NCBI RefSeq assembly: GCF_007785775.2
Contig: NZ_VNIK02000006.1
Location: forward strand, 1-64,000
From: Flagellimonas hadalis
GTDB taxonomy: Bacteria > Bacteroidota > Bacteroidia > Flavobacteriales > Flavobacteriaceae
DNA length: 64,000 nucleotides
Direction: 5' to 3'
Under the pieces are notes generated by a model, which saw only the letters and a program-made list of their open reading frames with translations, was not told the DNA's origin and did no database searches. This document shows, one piece after another, positions 1-8,710 of the stretch (position 1 is its first letter; every line of letters begins with the position of its first letter). Both the position numbers and the translations under genes were made by a program.

Positions 1-216
1 CCGTCGTTGTCATCATCGTCATCGGCATTGTCACCAATACCGTCACCATCGGTATCGGTATCCTCGGAGGGATCTTTCGGGAAGTCGTCCTCATCGTCGG
101 GAGTGCCGTCGTTGTCATCATCGTCATCGGCAGTGTCCCCTGTCCCGTCACCATCGGGATCGGTATCCTCGGAGGGGTCTTTCGGGAAGTCGTCCTCATC
201 GTCGGGGGTGCCATCA
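1..216. repeat. 108-bp tandem repeat encoding calcium-binding repeats
   Basis: Bases 1-108 and 109-216 are two near-identical copies of a 108-bp unit, with a degenerate shorter copy after 217. Each unit encodes 36 residues containing a DDDDDND block, DDEDDFPKDPSEDTD and DGDG. The array runs off the left edge, so the copy number is unknown. Such DNA repeats commonly expand and contract by recombination. Confidence 0.85.
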
Positions 217-3200
217 TTGTCGTCATCTTCGTCCTCATCATCTGCAATGCCATCGCCATCGGTATCTTGTGCAGCTGTGATGGTTGCGGAATAGGTGTCA
301 TTGCTCAACGCATTGGAACCATCCTTCACCTTGAACGAAAAGGAGGCATAGTTTTCACCATATTCACCTTCTTCGGTGGTATAGACAAGAAGGGCAATGT
401 CATCGATCATGTCATTGAGGGAAACTGGATTTCCATTGTAGGTGAATGCGCCTTTGGCGGGAAGGGAAACGATCTGTATTCCATTAAAGCCATCACCTGG
501 ATCCACATCGCTGAAGGTAAAATCACTTACCATAAAGGCATATCCCAAATCCTGTATTACCTCCACAACAATGTTTCCACCTTCTGGGACATCGTTCATT
601 GGATTGATGGTCAGCGTAACGGTCACGGTCTGGGAAAATGATACGGCATCCTCAAAATTATAGGTAAAACTATCGGATGTGGTTTCGCTTCCGTCATGCT
701 CATAGGTAAAGGTCCCATCTGGGTCGAAGGTGAACGAAGCGGCATGGGAGGGCCCATCGATAAGATAGTAGATCAGCTCATCCCCATCAATCTCTACATC
801 GTTGGTGGAGACATCCTCGTTGAGGGTCCCATTTTCATCCAGATTGAACGAATCGGCATTGGCAACGGGCAAGTCATCCTTTGGCAGAATGGACAAGGTG
901 ATATTGGCCGTTACTTTTTGCCCCTGGTCATCCAGTTCGTATGTGACGGTGTCCGTTCCATTTGCATTTGCATTAGGTGTATAGACCACTTGGTTGCTTC
1001 CGTTCACTACGGCATTCCCTTTTGTTCCCTGCACGGCTATGGTGACCGTTGGGGTAAATGCAGTGTCATACACATCATTGAACAGTACATCTATGGGGTT
1101 GGATGTGGTATCCTCGTCCAAGATGGCAAGGTCATCATCTGCACTGACCACCAAGGTGACAGTGTAAGGTCCAAAGCTTGTTGTTCCAACATTTCCGGCA
1201 TTGTCCTTTACCTCTGTATGGATGTACCAGCCCGATCCTCCAGAAGAGAAAGAGGTCGTCTTGGACTGACTGTTGCTCCAAGAGGTCCACGCGGCATTGC
1301 CCGTTGCGGGTGGTGTGGCACTTTGTACTTTGGCAAAGCGTTGTACGTCGAAGCCACTGCCCCCATTTTCATCCTGGAACACGAGAAGAATGTCATCGGT
1401 CGTATCCAGGTTTCCGTTGGATGGGTTGGCCGTTACTGTTGGAGCGATGTTGTCGTCAACAATGGTCAATGTGCGGTAAAATGGAAGTGACCATACGCCC
1501 GAATCGGTCTGCGTCCTTAGGCTTATAATGTAATCGGCTGTTTTGTTGTTGTAGGCCGAGAAATCGGTCATAGGGGTCCCGCCACTGTAAATTTGCGTAT
1601 TGGTCGGGTTCCCTTCGGAATCATAGGTGCGTTGTGTCACGATCCATTCCTGTGTGGACAAGGTTCTTCCGTAAGGGTCCACAGAGTTGTCCTCTACGGC
1701 AATGACCATATTCCCGGAATAAGTGTTGAGCATGTCGGGGAGGATGTTGAACTGTGCAATGGGCAGGTCCTCGGTTCCCCCTGAGCCGGATGTTTTCTCC
1801 ACATAGATACTGGACGGCTTGCTCCAGGTGCCTTGGTGGTCCTGTACCTTCAGCATGACCAAGTATTGGCCTTCGGGAACTGCGCTTTTGTCAAATTGGC
1901 CAGCAATCCAATCATTGGTGGAGGCTGCATCCACAGATTTCCATTGCCATTCGGCCTGGGCTATGCCATTGTTGGCACCTCCGTCCAAATCGTAGGAAGT
2001 GTCGTTTATGAACCCGGTATCCGCGCTATAGGTAAAACTGGCCACTGGCTTGCGGTGAAAGTACAGTGTTGTGGGCGCAGTGGGCAGGTCTTCAAAGGTG
2101 AAGGTATATTTTCCGGTCTTTTCGTAAAACTCGGGCACATCCTCCAAATAAAGGCCGTTCCAGGAAACTTTACCAGTGTTGTTGGCGAAATGGGTCTCAT
2201 CATGGGTTATCCTCCATCGCCCGCTTGGGTAGCTGGCATTGGCGGTATTGTTTTTCAACTGGGCTGGATCCACGTCAATTTCCACAGAAGTGCCCGCTAT
2301 GAAAAATTCACCGGCGGTGACGGTGCCAAATTGATATTGCTCATAGATGTATTGCGCTATGTCATCGATCCACGATGACCAGCTGCCATTGCTCCTGTTG
2401 ACAAAGGTTCCCTGGCTATTGTTCTGGGTTATAAAACGATCGAACTGGGTCTGGTTGGCATTGGTTCCCCATCCAATATAATGGATGTCCTCATTGATGG
2501 TACGCATCAATATTTCGGAAAGGTCGGTATCCACATCAAAATCGGCCACTTCGGCATCATCAAGGTTTACGTTGAACCTAAGGGCACTGTTCCTCCATTG
2601 TGGCTCACGTAGCACATCCTTGAAGGCTCGGAGCTCCAATTTTTCTATCTCGATATCCTTGAAATAGGCATTTTGTTGCTCATGCACATAGAAACCATAG
2701 CTTCCGGAGGAGAGGTTGGTGTCGGTTATGTCGAAGGCCTGTATCCAATCGGTTCCAGCGTTTCCACCACCGCCCCTGCGGGATACTTTGATGTTGTCGC
2801 CACTCATTTCTATTTTAAAGTCGATGCTCTGGCCGTTGAAGAAAGGCCCGAACATATCACCTCTATTGGTGTTCCAGCTAGCTGGTTTTCCTGTTGTGCC
2901 GCCAGTGGCGTTCACCGCCAAAATGGAGGTCACCCCATTTTTGCGCATCAAAATGGCCTCCGCAGGTGTGCCCTCTGCGCCGTATCCTGTTAGGTTGCCA
3001 CAAGCGGTGTGGTTATCTATGAGGTATGCATAGAAATTATTGTTGTCTATCTTTCTAAAGATAAATCCTACCTCGGCATGCTGGTATGGATTTCCCGAAA
3101 GACCAAAAGTGGCGGAAATGGTGCCGTCGGCCACATCTCCCGTAGGGTCATACATGGCAACCCCGGAATTTCCCGCATTCCTTGCCACGGGATCGGCCAA

Positions 3201-3599
3201 AATCCGGTTGGTACCCGAATCAAATGAAAAGTAAGGACCAGTGTATGTGCCAGACCCGGTTCCACTCAAGTAGTTGTGTGAATTGGGCGGTTCGGCCCCA
3301 TTAAAGTCCATGACGTTCCAACTGTTGAAAATGTCGCTGGCATCAGCTTGGTCCGATGATATGGAACTTCTTTGGAAAGCCTCTACCCTTAGTTTGCCCA
3401 AAGGAATTCCTTTGAGGTGCATGGCCTGTTCCAGGTCCTGTTCAAAGGTGGAAAGGTCCAGGTTGGCCGCACCCACGGTTACCATGACATCCACATTGGG
3501 CCCTTGCTTTACGGTCATGTCCACCGTTTGGGCCATTGCTGTCCCACATAATAAGAACAACAATAAAAATGAAAATAAGTTTGTTGAGATCTGTTTCAT
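1..3599 (-). CDS. Giant secreted adhesin-like protein (C-terminus beyond left edge)
   Basis: About 1,199 codons are open on the minus strand from an ATG at 3599 to the window edge. The N-terminus is a clear signal peptide ending in AMAQ. Reading on: a lectin/LamG-like beta-rich region (roughly residues 75-290, with the phrase VGFIFRKIDNNNFYAYL), an uncharacterised region, a PKD/Ig-like stretch, then two or three cadherin-like/VCBS modules (DEDTTSNPIDVL, then NADSFNLDENGTL), and from about residue 1,110 acidic DxDGDG calcium-binding repeats of thrombospondin type 3 kind. This is the layout of a cell-surface or secreted adhesin; a type IX secretion sorting domain would be expected beyond the edge but cannot be seen. 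The DUF4347 gene lies 7 bases upstream, probably in the same transcript. No enzymatic domain was recognised. The reading frame is certain; the role is inferred. Confidence 0.85.
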   Translation of the reverse strand, partial: MKQISTNLFSFLLLFLLCGTAMAQTVDMTVKQGPNVDVMVTVGAANLDLSTFEQDLEQAMHLKGIPLGKLRVEAFQRSSISSDQADASDIFNSWNVMDFNGAEPPNSHNYLSGTGSGTYTGPYFSFDSGTNRILADPVARNAGNSGVAMYDPTGDVADGTISATFGLSGNPYQHAEVGFIFRKIDNNNFYAYLIDNHTACGNLTGYGAEGTPAEAILMRKNGVTSILAVNATGGTTGKPASWNTNRGDMFGPFFNGQSIDFKIEMSGDNIKVSRRGGGGNAGTDWIQAFDITDTNLSSGSYGFYVHEQQNAYFKDIEIEKLELRAFKDVLREPQWRNSALRFNVNLDDAEVADFDVDTDLSEILMRTINEDIHYIGWGTNANQTQFDRFITQNNSQGTFVNRSNGSWSSWIDDIAQYIYEQYQFGTVTAGEFFIAGTSVEIDVDPAQLKNNTANASYPSGRWRITHDETHFANNTGKVSWNGLYLEDVPEFYEKTGKYTFTFEDLPTAPTTLYFHRKPVASFTYSADTGFINDTSYDLDGGANNGIAQAEWQWKSVDAASTNDWIAGQFDKSAVPEGQYLVMLKVQDHQGTWSKPSSIYVEKTSGSGGTEDLPIAQFNILPDMLNTYSGNMVIAVEDNSVDPYGRTLSTQEWIVTQRTYDSEGNPTNTQIYSGGTPMTDFSAYNNKTADYIISLRTQTDSGVWSLPFYRTLTIVDDNIAPTVTANPSNGNLDTTDDILLVFQDENGGSGFDVQRFAKVQSATPPATGNAAWTSWSNSQSKTTSFSSGGSGWYIHTEVKDNAGNVGTTSFGPYTVTLVVSADDDLAILDEDTTSNPIDVLFNDVYDTAFTPTVTIAVQGTKGNAVVNGSNQVVYTPNANANGTDTVTYELDDQGQKVTANITLSILPKDDLPVANADSFNLDENGTLNEDVSTNDVEIDGDELIYYLIDGPSHAASFTFDPDGTFTYEHDGSETTSDSFTYNFEDAVSFSQTVTVTLTINPMNDVPEGGNIVVEVIQDLGYAFMVSDFTFSDVDPGDGFNGIQIVSLPAKGAFTYNGNPVSLNDMIDDIALLVYTTEEGEYGENYASFSFKVKDGSNALSNDTYSATITAAQDTDGDGIADDEDEDDDNDGTPDDEDDFPKDPSEDTDPDGDGTGDTADDDDDNDGTPDDEDDFPKDPSEDTDTDGDGIGDNADDDDDND

Positions 3600-3606
3600 G
3601 GTTTTG

Positions 3607-4161
3607 CTATCTAATAAAAATTGAATTGGTTGTCGTTTGGTTCATTGTGGTATGGTCAAATACCAGATCACTTCCAAAAATTGAGTTACAATGGGTTGGC
3701 ACCGCAATGTTGAAGTATGCCCTTTCACTGATTTTTTTGAGTAGCGACAGCCCCTCTGGATTGGAGCCCAAGTTGCAATCGTAGATCAAAAGCTGAATGT
3801 TGTTTCCTTGGTAGAGTCCTTCCAGCATGGGAAGCTCTAGCTCTTGTTCCGCTTCTTCCAAAGCATAGGTGGTGTTCCCCAATTGGAGTGCATTGTAGCT
3901 TGCATTTGCAAAAAGATGGATGGCCACTGTGGAACGGTTTTGTTCCATATATTCCCGGATTTGCTGCCACGGGTTCCCTTGTGTGCCAATCTCAAATACG
4001 GCAGTGCCCAAGGGCAAATTTCCCAGGACTTGCTGTTTTTGGGAATACTTGGAGTCGATCATTACCACCAAGTCATTGGATTGTGCAATCACTCCGCTGA
4101 CCATCACGGTGCATAGGAGGAGAAAGATCGTAAAGGTTTTTCTGTAAAATGGATTTTTCAT
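3607..4161 (-). CDS. DUF4347-type secreted protein
   Basis: 184 residues from the ATG at 4161. That start is chosen because it puts a signal peptide (hydrophobic FLLLCTVMVSGVIAQ) at the N-terminus; the open frame reaches further upstream to 4275 without a better start. The body resembles DUF4347, a domain usually found at the N-terminus of very large cadherin/hemolysin-repeat adhesins: LQLGNTTYALEEAEQ followed by QLLIYDCNLGSNPEGLSLL. Here the domain is a free-standing gene placed directly before the giant adhesin gene (7-base gap), so the two products probably work together at the cell surface. No catalytic function is known for the domain. Confidence 0.65.
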   Translation of the reverse strand: MKNPFYRKTFTIFLLLCTVMVSGVIAQSNDLVVMIDSKYSQKQQVLGNLPLGTAVFEIGTQGNPWQQIREYMEQNRSTVAIHLFANASYNALQLGNTTYALEEAEQELELPMLEGLYQGNNIQLLIYDCNLGSNPEGLSLLKKISERAYFNIAVPTHCNSIFGSDLVFDHTTMNQTTTNSIFIR

Positions 4162-4695
4162 TGATTTGTTGATTTTGGTTTTTATACTGATTGAAAAGTC
4201 AATTCGGTTTTTGGTTTTCAAGTGGTTTGGGATTGGGCAAAGGAGGGTCAGGCCAGCAAAATAGTGGCATTTCACTTTGTTGTCCCTTGTTCCTTATTTG
4301 AGGTGTCCAGGACTCCAATACATACTTGAATGGATTTTTCCGGGGGTACTTCTGGGTAACTTTATGTCATGAAGCGAAAACTTTTTGGATTCATTTCTTT
4401 TGTTGTGATGGCCCTACTGTTTTCCCACAGGCATACCATCTAAAATTGTACAATTTTTCTTATTCTAAAGCTAAGAAACGGCGAGTGGATATTCTTATTT
4501 TATGGAATCGTTCGCAGAATTGACAAATATCAATTTCACATCATTTTCTTACAATAATATGTAGATATTATGATAGGGAACTTTGGGAAGTATAGATTTT
4601 GTGGGGATTTTTGGGTATGGTGAGAGTCTGTTGATTATTGGTTGAAAATCTAAAATTGTAAGAATTTACTTGTTCATTGGAAGTGGGGATATGCG
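4162..4695. other. Non-coding region with a 16-bp palindrome and direct repeats
   Basis: No convincing gene. The stretch is AT-rich. It holds a perfect 16-bp palindrome AAAATTGTACAATTTT at 4442-4457 and a 13-bp direct repeat ATCTAAAATTGTA at 4438-4450 and 4648-4660, so half of the palindrome is repeated about 200 bases away. It lies upstream of the DUF4347/adhesin transcript and downstream of the Crp/Fnr gene. Binding sites for a regulator are plausible. I found no consensus TAnnTTTG promoter for the adhesin transcript. Confidence 0.5.
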
Positions 4696-5292
4696 TCAGA
4701 ATTTTTCTTTCATCAATCTTGATAGTGTCTCAGGCCTCATTGCCAAGTAAGAGGCCAAATATTTTCTGGGAATCCTATTGACAATTTGGGGCTTACTGTT
4801 CTCCATGAAAAAGGTGAGCCGTTTTTGTGCATTGGGTATCCTGGCCAGATATACCCTATGTTCGGCTAGAATGTAATATTCCTCCAACATGATCCTATTG
4901 ATCTGCCGCATTTCGGGGAAATTGTCCAAACAGTATTTGTAATCGTCATATTCCAAATAATCACAGTACGTGTCTTCCAGGCTCTGGATGTATTCACGGC
5001 TCTTTTCTTTTCTGAAGAAACCGGTTATGGACGTGAAGATCTCATTTTCAGCGTCGATCCAGGTAGTTATTTCTGTGGATCCACTGATGAAAAAGCCCCT
5101 TACCATACCTTGCTTGATGACATACAACTTGTTGCAGATTTCTCCCTCTTTGCTGATGATCTCATTTTTGGCAAAAGAACAGCTCTTTATCTTTTGGATC
5201 AAAAAGGCCTTCAGGCTGGGGCTGAGCGGGTAAATGGAGTTCAGGTAGAGTATGATGAACAGGTTTTTCTCAATGTTTTGGTTTGCAGACAT
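4696..5292 (-). CDS. Crp/Fnr family transcriptional regulator
   Basis: 198 residues from the ATG at 5292 (MSANQNIEKN); an in-frame ATG at 5331 would add 13 residues that do not fit the family. The N-terminal half is a cyclic-nucleotide-binding-like barrel (EGEICNKLYVIKQGMVRGFF). The C-terminus is a short winged-helix segment with the recognition-helix pattern RKYLASYLAMRPETLSRL. The protein ends soon after the helix, as is common for flavobacterial Crp-like proteins of about 190-200 residues. The Fnr-type iron-sulfur cysteine pattern is not evident. Ligand and targets are unknown. The potassium uptake genes lie behind it in the opposite direction, and the repeats at 4438-4660 are close to its 3' end. 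Confidence 0.85.
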   Translation of the reverse strand: MSANQNIEKNLFIILYLNSIYPLSPSLKAFLIQKIKSCSFAKNEIISKEGEICNKLYVIKQGMVRGFFISGSTEITTWIDAENEIFTSITGFFRKEKSREYIQSLEDTYCDYLEYDDYKYCLDNFPEMRQINRIMLEEYYILAEHRVYLARIPNAQKRLTFFMENSKPQIVNRIPRKYLASYLAMRPETLSRLMKEKF

Positions 5293-5490
5293 GAAATGGG
5301 TCGGTTTTCTTGTTTGGTTAAATTGCCCCACAAAAATAACACATAGAAGTGACCTAGGGTTTGTATTGGACTCTGTAGATGAAAATTAAGGGATTTCTTC
5401 TTCAGGAATTTCAAAAAAAAGGATGATACAGCAGTTTTTATCACATTATCCATACATTTACTTGTTCAAAAGGGGGCTGGTTTGTCGGTC

Positions 5491-5507
5491 CCGATTTAGA
5501 AAATCGG
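5491..5507 (+). other. Leader hairpin upstream of ktrB
   Basis: CCGATTT-AGA-AAATCGG forms a perfect 7-bp stem with a three-base loop, ending 19 bases before the TTG start of the KtrB-like gene. An A-run followed by a T-run comes after it. It could be a leader structure or a weak attenuator. It is seen only as a sequence pattern. Confidence 0.4.
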
Positions 5508-5526
5508 AAAAAATAATTTTTTTGAT

Positions 5527-7275
5527 TTGAAATACTCCAAGGCATTTTTTCAGGTAACGTTCTACACCAGTATTTTCGGGATATTGCTCTTCATTGCCGA
5601 TTTTGGCTTCGATAAGCCCCGGGATGTACAGGAAGTATTCAACACAGTCTACTTTTTTGTGATCGGTCTGGGCATTGTCTCCACCGTTGTTCGGTATTTG
5701 GAGCGCCAAAAAGAGATGAAACGTTCCGTCATCATTTTCGATGCGGTCACCATTTTGGCCACACTGGTGATACTTTATGCCCATTTCTTGGGAGAAGAGG
5801 CCCATCGGCACATTTCGTTCCTTTATAATGACAATTGGGTGAAATTTGCCATAATCCTCACCTTCATCAGGGAGTTTTCCGAACGGAACATCAACTATAG
5901 GCGTACATTGCTCAACCCGGCGCAGTTGTTCATCGCAAGTTTTCTGGGTATCATATTTGTGGGTGCACTGCTGTTGATGTTGCCCAATGCGACACAGGAG
6001 GGGATATCTTTTTTGGATGCCCTTTTCACCTCCACCAGTGCGGTCTGTGTCACGGGCCTTATCGTTGTGGACACCGGAAGCTATTTTACCACATTCGGCC
6101 AATCCATCATTCTGTTTCTCATTCAGGCAGGTGGTATCGGCATATTGACCGTGGCCAGTTATTTCAGCTATTTTTTCAAGGGAGGGGCTTCTTATGAAAA
6201 CCAGTTGACCTTGGGCGATATGACGGGGAGCAATAAGTTGGGAGAGGTGTTCTCCACCTTGAAACGTATTCTTGTCATCACGTTTTCCATAGAGTTGGTG
6301 GCCGCTCTATTGATCTATCTGAGCTTGGACAAGGGTCATTTCGGTTCTTTTTTTGAACGTTTCTTCTTCTCGGCGTTCCATGCGGTGTCCGCTTTCTGCA
6401 ATGCAGGGTTCTCCACTTTGCCCAACAGCCTTTACGAAACGGGTTTCCGCTTCAATTATGCCTTGCAAGGGGTCATTCTATTGGCTTTTGTATTGGGAGG
6501 ACTGGGTTTTCCCATTGTGGTCAATATCATAAAATACATTAAGTATTTTGTCCTTAGAAAATTGTTTTATTTGGCCGGGCACGAACAAAAGTACAGGCCT
6601 TGGGTGCTGAACTTGAACAGTCGCATCACGCTTGTCACCACGGCCACATTGACCATTTTGGGCACAGTAATGTTCTATTTCAACGAATATGACAATACTT
6701 TGGCAGAACATAGGGGAATCGGGAAGATAGTGACGGCCCTGTTCGGTGCCGCCACCCCACGAACGGCAGGGTTCAATAATGTGGACATGACGGCCTTGGA
6801 TTTCTCCACTGTGATGATGATCTTTCTGTTGATGTGGGTCGGGGCATCACCGGCCTCCACTGGCGGTGGGATCAAGACCAATACCTTTGCCATTGCCACG
6901 CTCAATTTTTTGAGCTTGGCCAAAGGAAAATCGAAAATAGAGATCTTTAGAAGGGAGATTTCCGAGATATCGGTAAGGCGTGCCTTTGCTGTCATATCTT
7001 TGTCCTTATTGGTCATTGGGACCGGTATTATCTTGATTTCCATCTTTGATGGCGATAAAAAACTGTTGGACATTGCCTTTGAATGTTTTTCGGCCTATAG
7101 CACCGTGGGACTCAGTCTGGGCATAACGGCACAGTTGAGCGCTGCCAGTAAGTTTGTCATCATCGCGATCATGTTCATTGGAAGGGTGAGTATGCTCACG
7201 CTGTTGATAGCGATGTTCAAAAAAGTCAAGCAAAAACAATACAAATATCCTGTGGAGGAACTTACCATAAATTAA
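5527..7275 (+). CDS. ktrB: KtrB/TrkH-type potassium transporter, membrane subunit
   Basis: 582 residues, multi-spanning inner-membrane protein. The four pore-loop motifs of the Trk/Ktr/HKT superfamily are visible in order: SAVCVTGL (about residue 174), FCNAGFSTL (about 295), TPRTAGFNN (about 413) and YSTVGLSLG (about 528), each with the conserved filter glycine. It is longer than typical KtrB (about 450) because of some 130 extra N-terminal residues that include further hydrophobic helices, as in many Bacteroidetes homologues. The start is TTG at 5527: an in-frame stop at 5497 precedes it, and no ATG lies between there and the first membrane helices. The regulatory partner KtrA starts 10 bases downstream, so the pair is an operon for potassium uptake, probably sodium- or proton-coupled. 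Confidence 0.9.
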   Translation: MKYSKAFFQVTFYTSIFGILLFIADFGFDKPRDVQEVFNTVYFFVIGLGIVSTVVRYLERQKEMKRSVIIFDAVTILATLVILYAHFLGEEAHRHISFLYNDNWVKFAIILTFIREFSERNINYRRTLLNPAQLFIASFLGIIFVGALLLMLPNATQEGISFLDALFTSTSAVCVTGLIVVDTGSYFTTFGQSIILFLIQAGGIGILTVASYFSYFFKGGASYENQLTLGDMTGSNKLGEVFSTLKRILVITFSIELVAALLIYLSLDKGHFGSFFERFFFSAFHAVSAFCNAGFSTLPNSLYETGFRFNYALQGVILLAFVLGGLGFPIVVNIIKYIKYFVLRKLFYLAGHEQKYRPWVLNLNSRITLVTTATLTILGTVMFYFNEYDNTLAEHRGIGKIVTALFGAATPRTAGFNNVDMTALDFSTVMMIFLLMWVGASPASTGGGIKTNTFAIATLNFLSLAKGKSKIEIFRREISEISVRRAFAVISLSLLVIGTGIILISIFDGDKKLLDIAFECFSAYSTVGLSLGITAQLSAASKFVIIAIMFIGRVSMLTLLIAMFKKVKQKQYKYPVEELTIN

Positions 7276-7285
7276 AATACAGCAC

Positions 7286-7972
7286 ATGAAATACATTATA
7301 GTCGGTTTGGGCAGTTTTGGGGCATCATTGGCAGAAAAATTGACAGAACAGGGAAATGAGGTCATTGGAATAGACACGAACATGGACAAAGTGGACAACT
7401 ACAAAGAGCGCATTTCCCATACCATTTGTATGGATGCCACGGATGAGTTCACGGTTTCCGGTCTGCCCCTGAAGGATACCGATATTGTGGTAGTGGCCAT
7501 AGGGGAGGACAAGGGAACCAGTGTGATGGCAACTGCCCTGTTCAAGAATTTTCAGGTAAAAAGATTGATCAGCAGGTCCATTGATGAGCTCCATGAAAAG
7601 GTATTGCATGCCATAGGAGTGGACGAAATTGTACATCCCGAGGAAGAGTCGGCCGAGCGCTGGGCCAAAAAATTATGTCTAAAGGGTGTGGTGGACTCGT
7701 TTGAACTCAATGATGATTATAGCATCGTGGAGGTCAGTGTTCCCCCACGTCTGCATGGAAAGACCATCAGGGAGAGCAATATCAGGGAAGGGTATAACTT
7801 ATTGGTGTTGACCACCATTGCAAGCACACAGGAAAAAGCGCTGATTGGTAAGGTTAGGAACGTGACCCGGGTAAAAGGAGTGGCCCACCCCGATAATATG
7901 CTCAACAAAGCAGATATCGTCGTGGTCTATGGGGCCAACAAGGACATAAAAAAATTCTTGAAGGACGTTTGA
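7286..7972 (+). CDS. ktrA: KtrA/TrkA-type potassium uptake regulatory subunit
   Basis: 228 residues, cytosolic. The N-terminus is an RCK domain with the Rossmann motif GLGSFGASLAEKL and an acidic residue at the end of the second strand (GIDTN), which in this family binds NAD(H) or adenine nucleotides. The C-terminal part (from about residue 140) is an RCK-C domain (VEVSVPPRLHGKTI). Length matches KtrA (about 220) rather than the duplicated TrkA (about 450). It follows the KtrB-like gene by 10 bases. KtrA rings gate KtrB according to nucleotide binding. It is convergent with the next gene, 11 bases apart. Confidence 0.92.
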   Translation: MKYIIVGLGSFGASLAEKLTEQGNEVIGIDTNMDKVDNYKERISHTICMDATDEFTVSGLPLKDTDIVVVAIGEDKGTSVMATALFKNFQVKRLISRSIDELHEKVLHAIGVDEIVHPEEESAERWAKKLCLKGVVDSFELNDDYSIVEVSVPPRLHGKTIRESNIREGYNLLVLTTIASTQEKALIGKVRNVTRVKGVAHPDNMLNKADIVVVYGANKDIKKFLKDV

Positions 7973-7983
7973 TCTCTGCCGAC

Positions 7984-8700
7984 CTACCAATCTCTGTTCA
8001 CCACGACCCTGAAACCGATGTCCTGTCTTCGCAGACTTTGAGGGAACTCTTTTCGAGAATCTACTTTGACATTATTGGCATCTTCAAAAAAACTGCCACC
8101 CATTACGGAAGGCCCCCATCGGTTTTCCAATTCCTTCAGTGTCCACTCCCAAACATTTCCGCACATGGCATACAGCCCCATTTCATTGGGTTGCATACAA
8201 GTAATGCAATTCGGTTTTTCCTTGCTGTTGGCGATATAGACCACGTATGGGTTGGGTAGTTCCGTATGGTACACAAAATCCTCGGTATCGAAGTTTCCGG
8301 CCCGGGCAGCGTATTCCCACTGTGCAACGGTGGGCAATGTAAAGGGAATCCCATATTTTTCCGTGAGCCAGGCACAATACTGAAGCGCATCGGAATAGGT
8401 GACGTTCACCACCGGCAGTTTGAGATCTCCCCAGCCCCAATCAGGTTCTGGTGGCATCTTGCGGTCGGTTTCCTTGCAGAATTGTTTGAAATCCTGGACA
8501 CTCACTTCCGTATTGCTCATATAAAAGCTTCGGATGTCATGGGACGGATAGGTTTTGGTCATGTTGGTGATACTGTCATAGGTCTGAATGCCGTAGGTTC
8601 CCCCTTCTACATATACCATATCTACTGGCAGGTTGTTCTGGGCATGGAGGACCATTGGCAAAATGAAGAGAAGAATCAATAGTTTTTTACAGGTTTCCAT
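7984..8700 (-). CDS. FGE/SUMF1-fold secreted protein lacking catalytic cysteines (A)
   Basis: 238 residues with a signal peptide ending near VLHAQ. The FGE-sulfatase fold is recognisable: VYVEGGTYG, SFYMSNTEVSVQDFKQFC, TLPTVAQWEYAARAG, GLYAMCGNVWEWT, VMGGSFF and IGFRVVV. Genuine formylglycine-generating enzymes carry two active-site cysteines in the segment after the GGS motif; here that segment (ANNVKVDSRKEFPQSLRR) has none, so sulfatase activation is unlikely. A CxxC pair (CITC) sits just before the GLYxMxGNVWEW motif instead and is shared with the neighbouring paralogue. Last gene of a three-gene operon (10-base gap). Likely a periplasmic or surface FGE-fold scaffold or binding protein; function unknown. 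Confidence 0.8.
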   Translation of the reverse strand: METCKKLLILLFILPMVLHAQNNLPVDMVYVEGGTYGIQTYDSITNMTKTYPSHDIRSFYMSNTEVSVQDFKQFCKETDRKMPPEPDWGWGDLKLPVVNVTYSDALQYCAWLTEKYGIPFTLPTVAQWEYAARAGNFDTEDFVYHTELPNPYVVYIANSKEKPNCITCMQPNEMGLYAMCGNVWEWTLKELENRWGPSVMGGSFFEDANNVKVDSRKEFPQSLRRQDIGFRVVVNRDW

Positions 8701-8710
8701 GATGATTGTA

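Noticed and set aside
7..3600. Many plus-strand open frames over 1-3.6 kb, including a serine-rich one at 7-294
   Set aside because: They are antisense shadows of the minus-strand adhesin gene, which explains the whole stretch with a signal peptide and known domains.
4316..4321. CAATAC at the adhesin upstream region as a fourth copy of the dyad promoter
   Set aside because: No dyad partner and no TAnnTTTG at the right distance on the minus strand.
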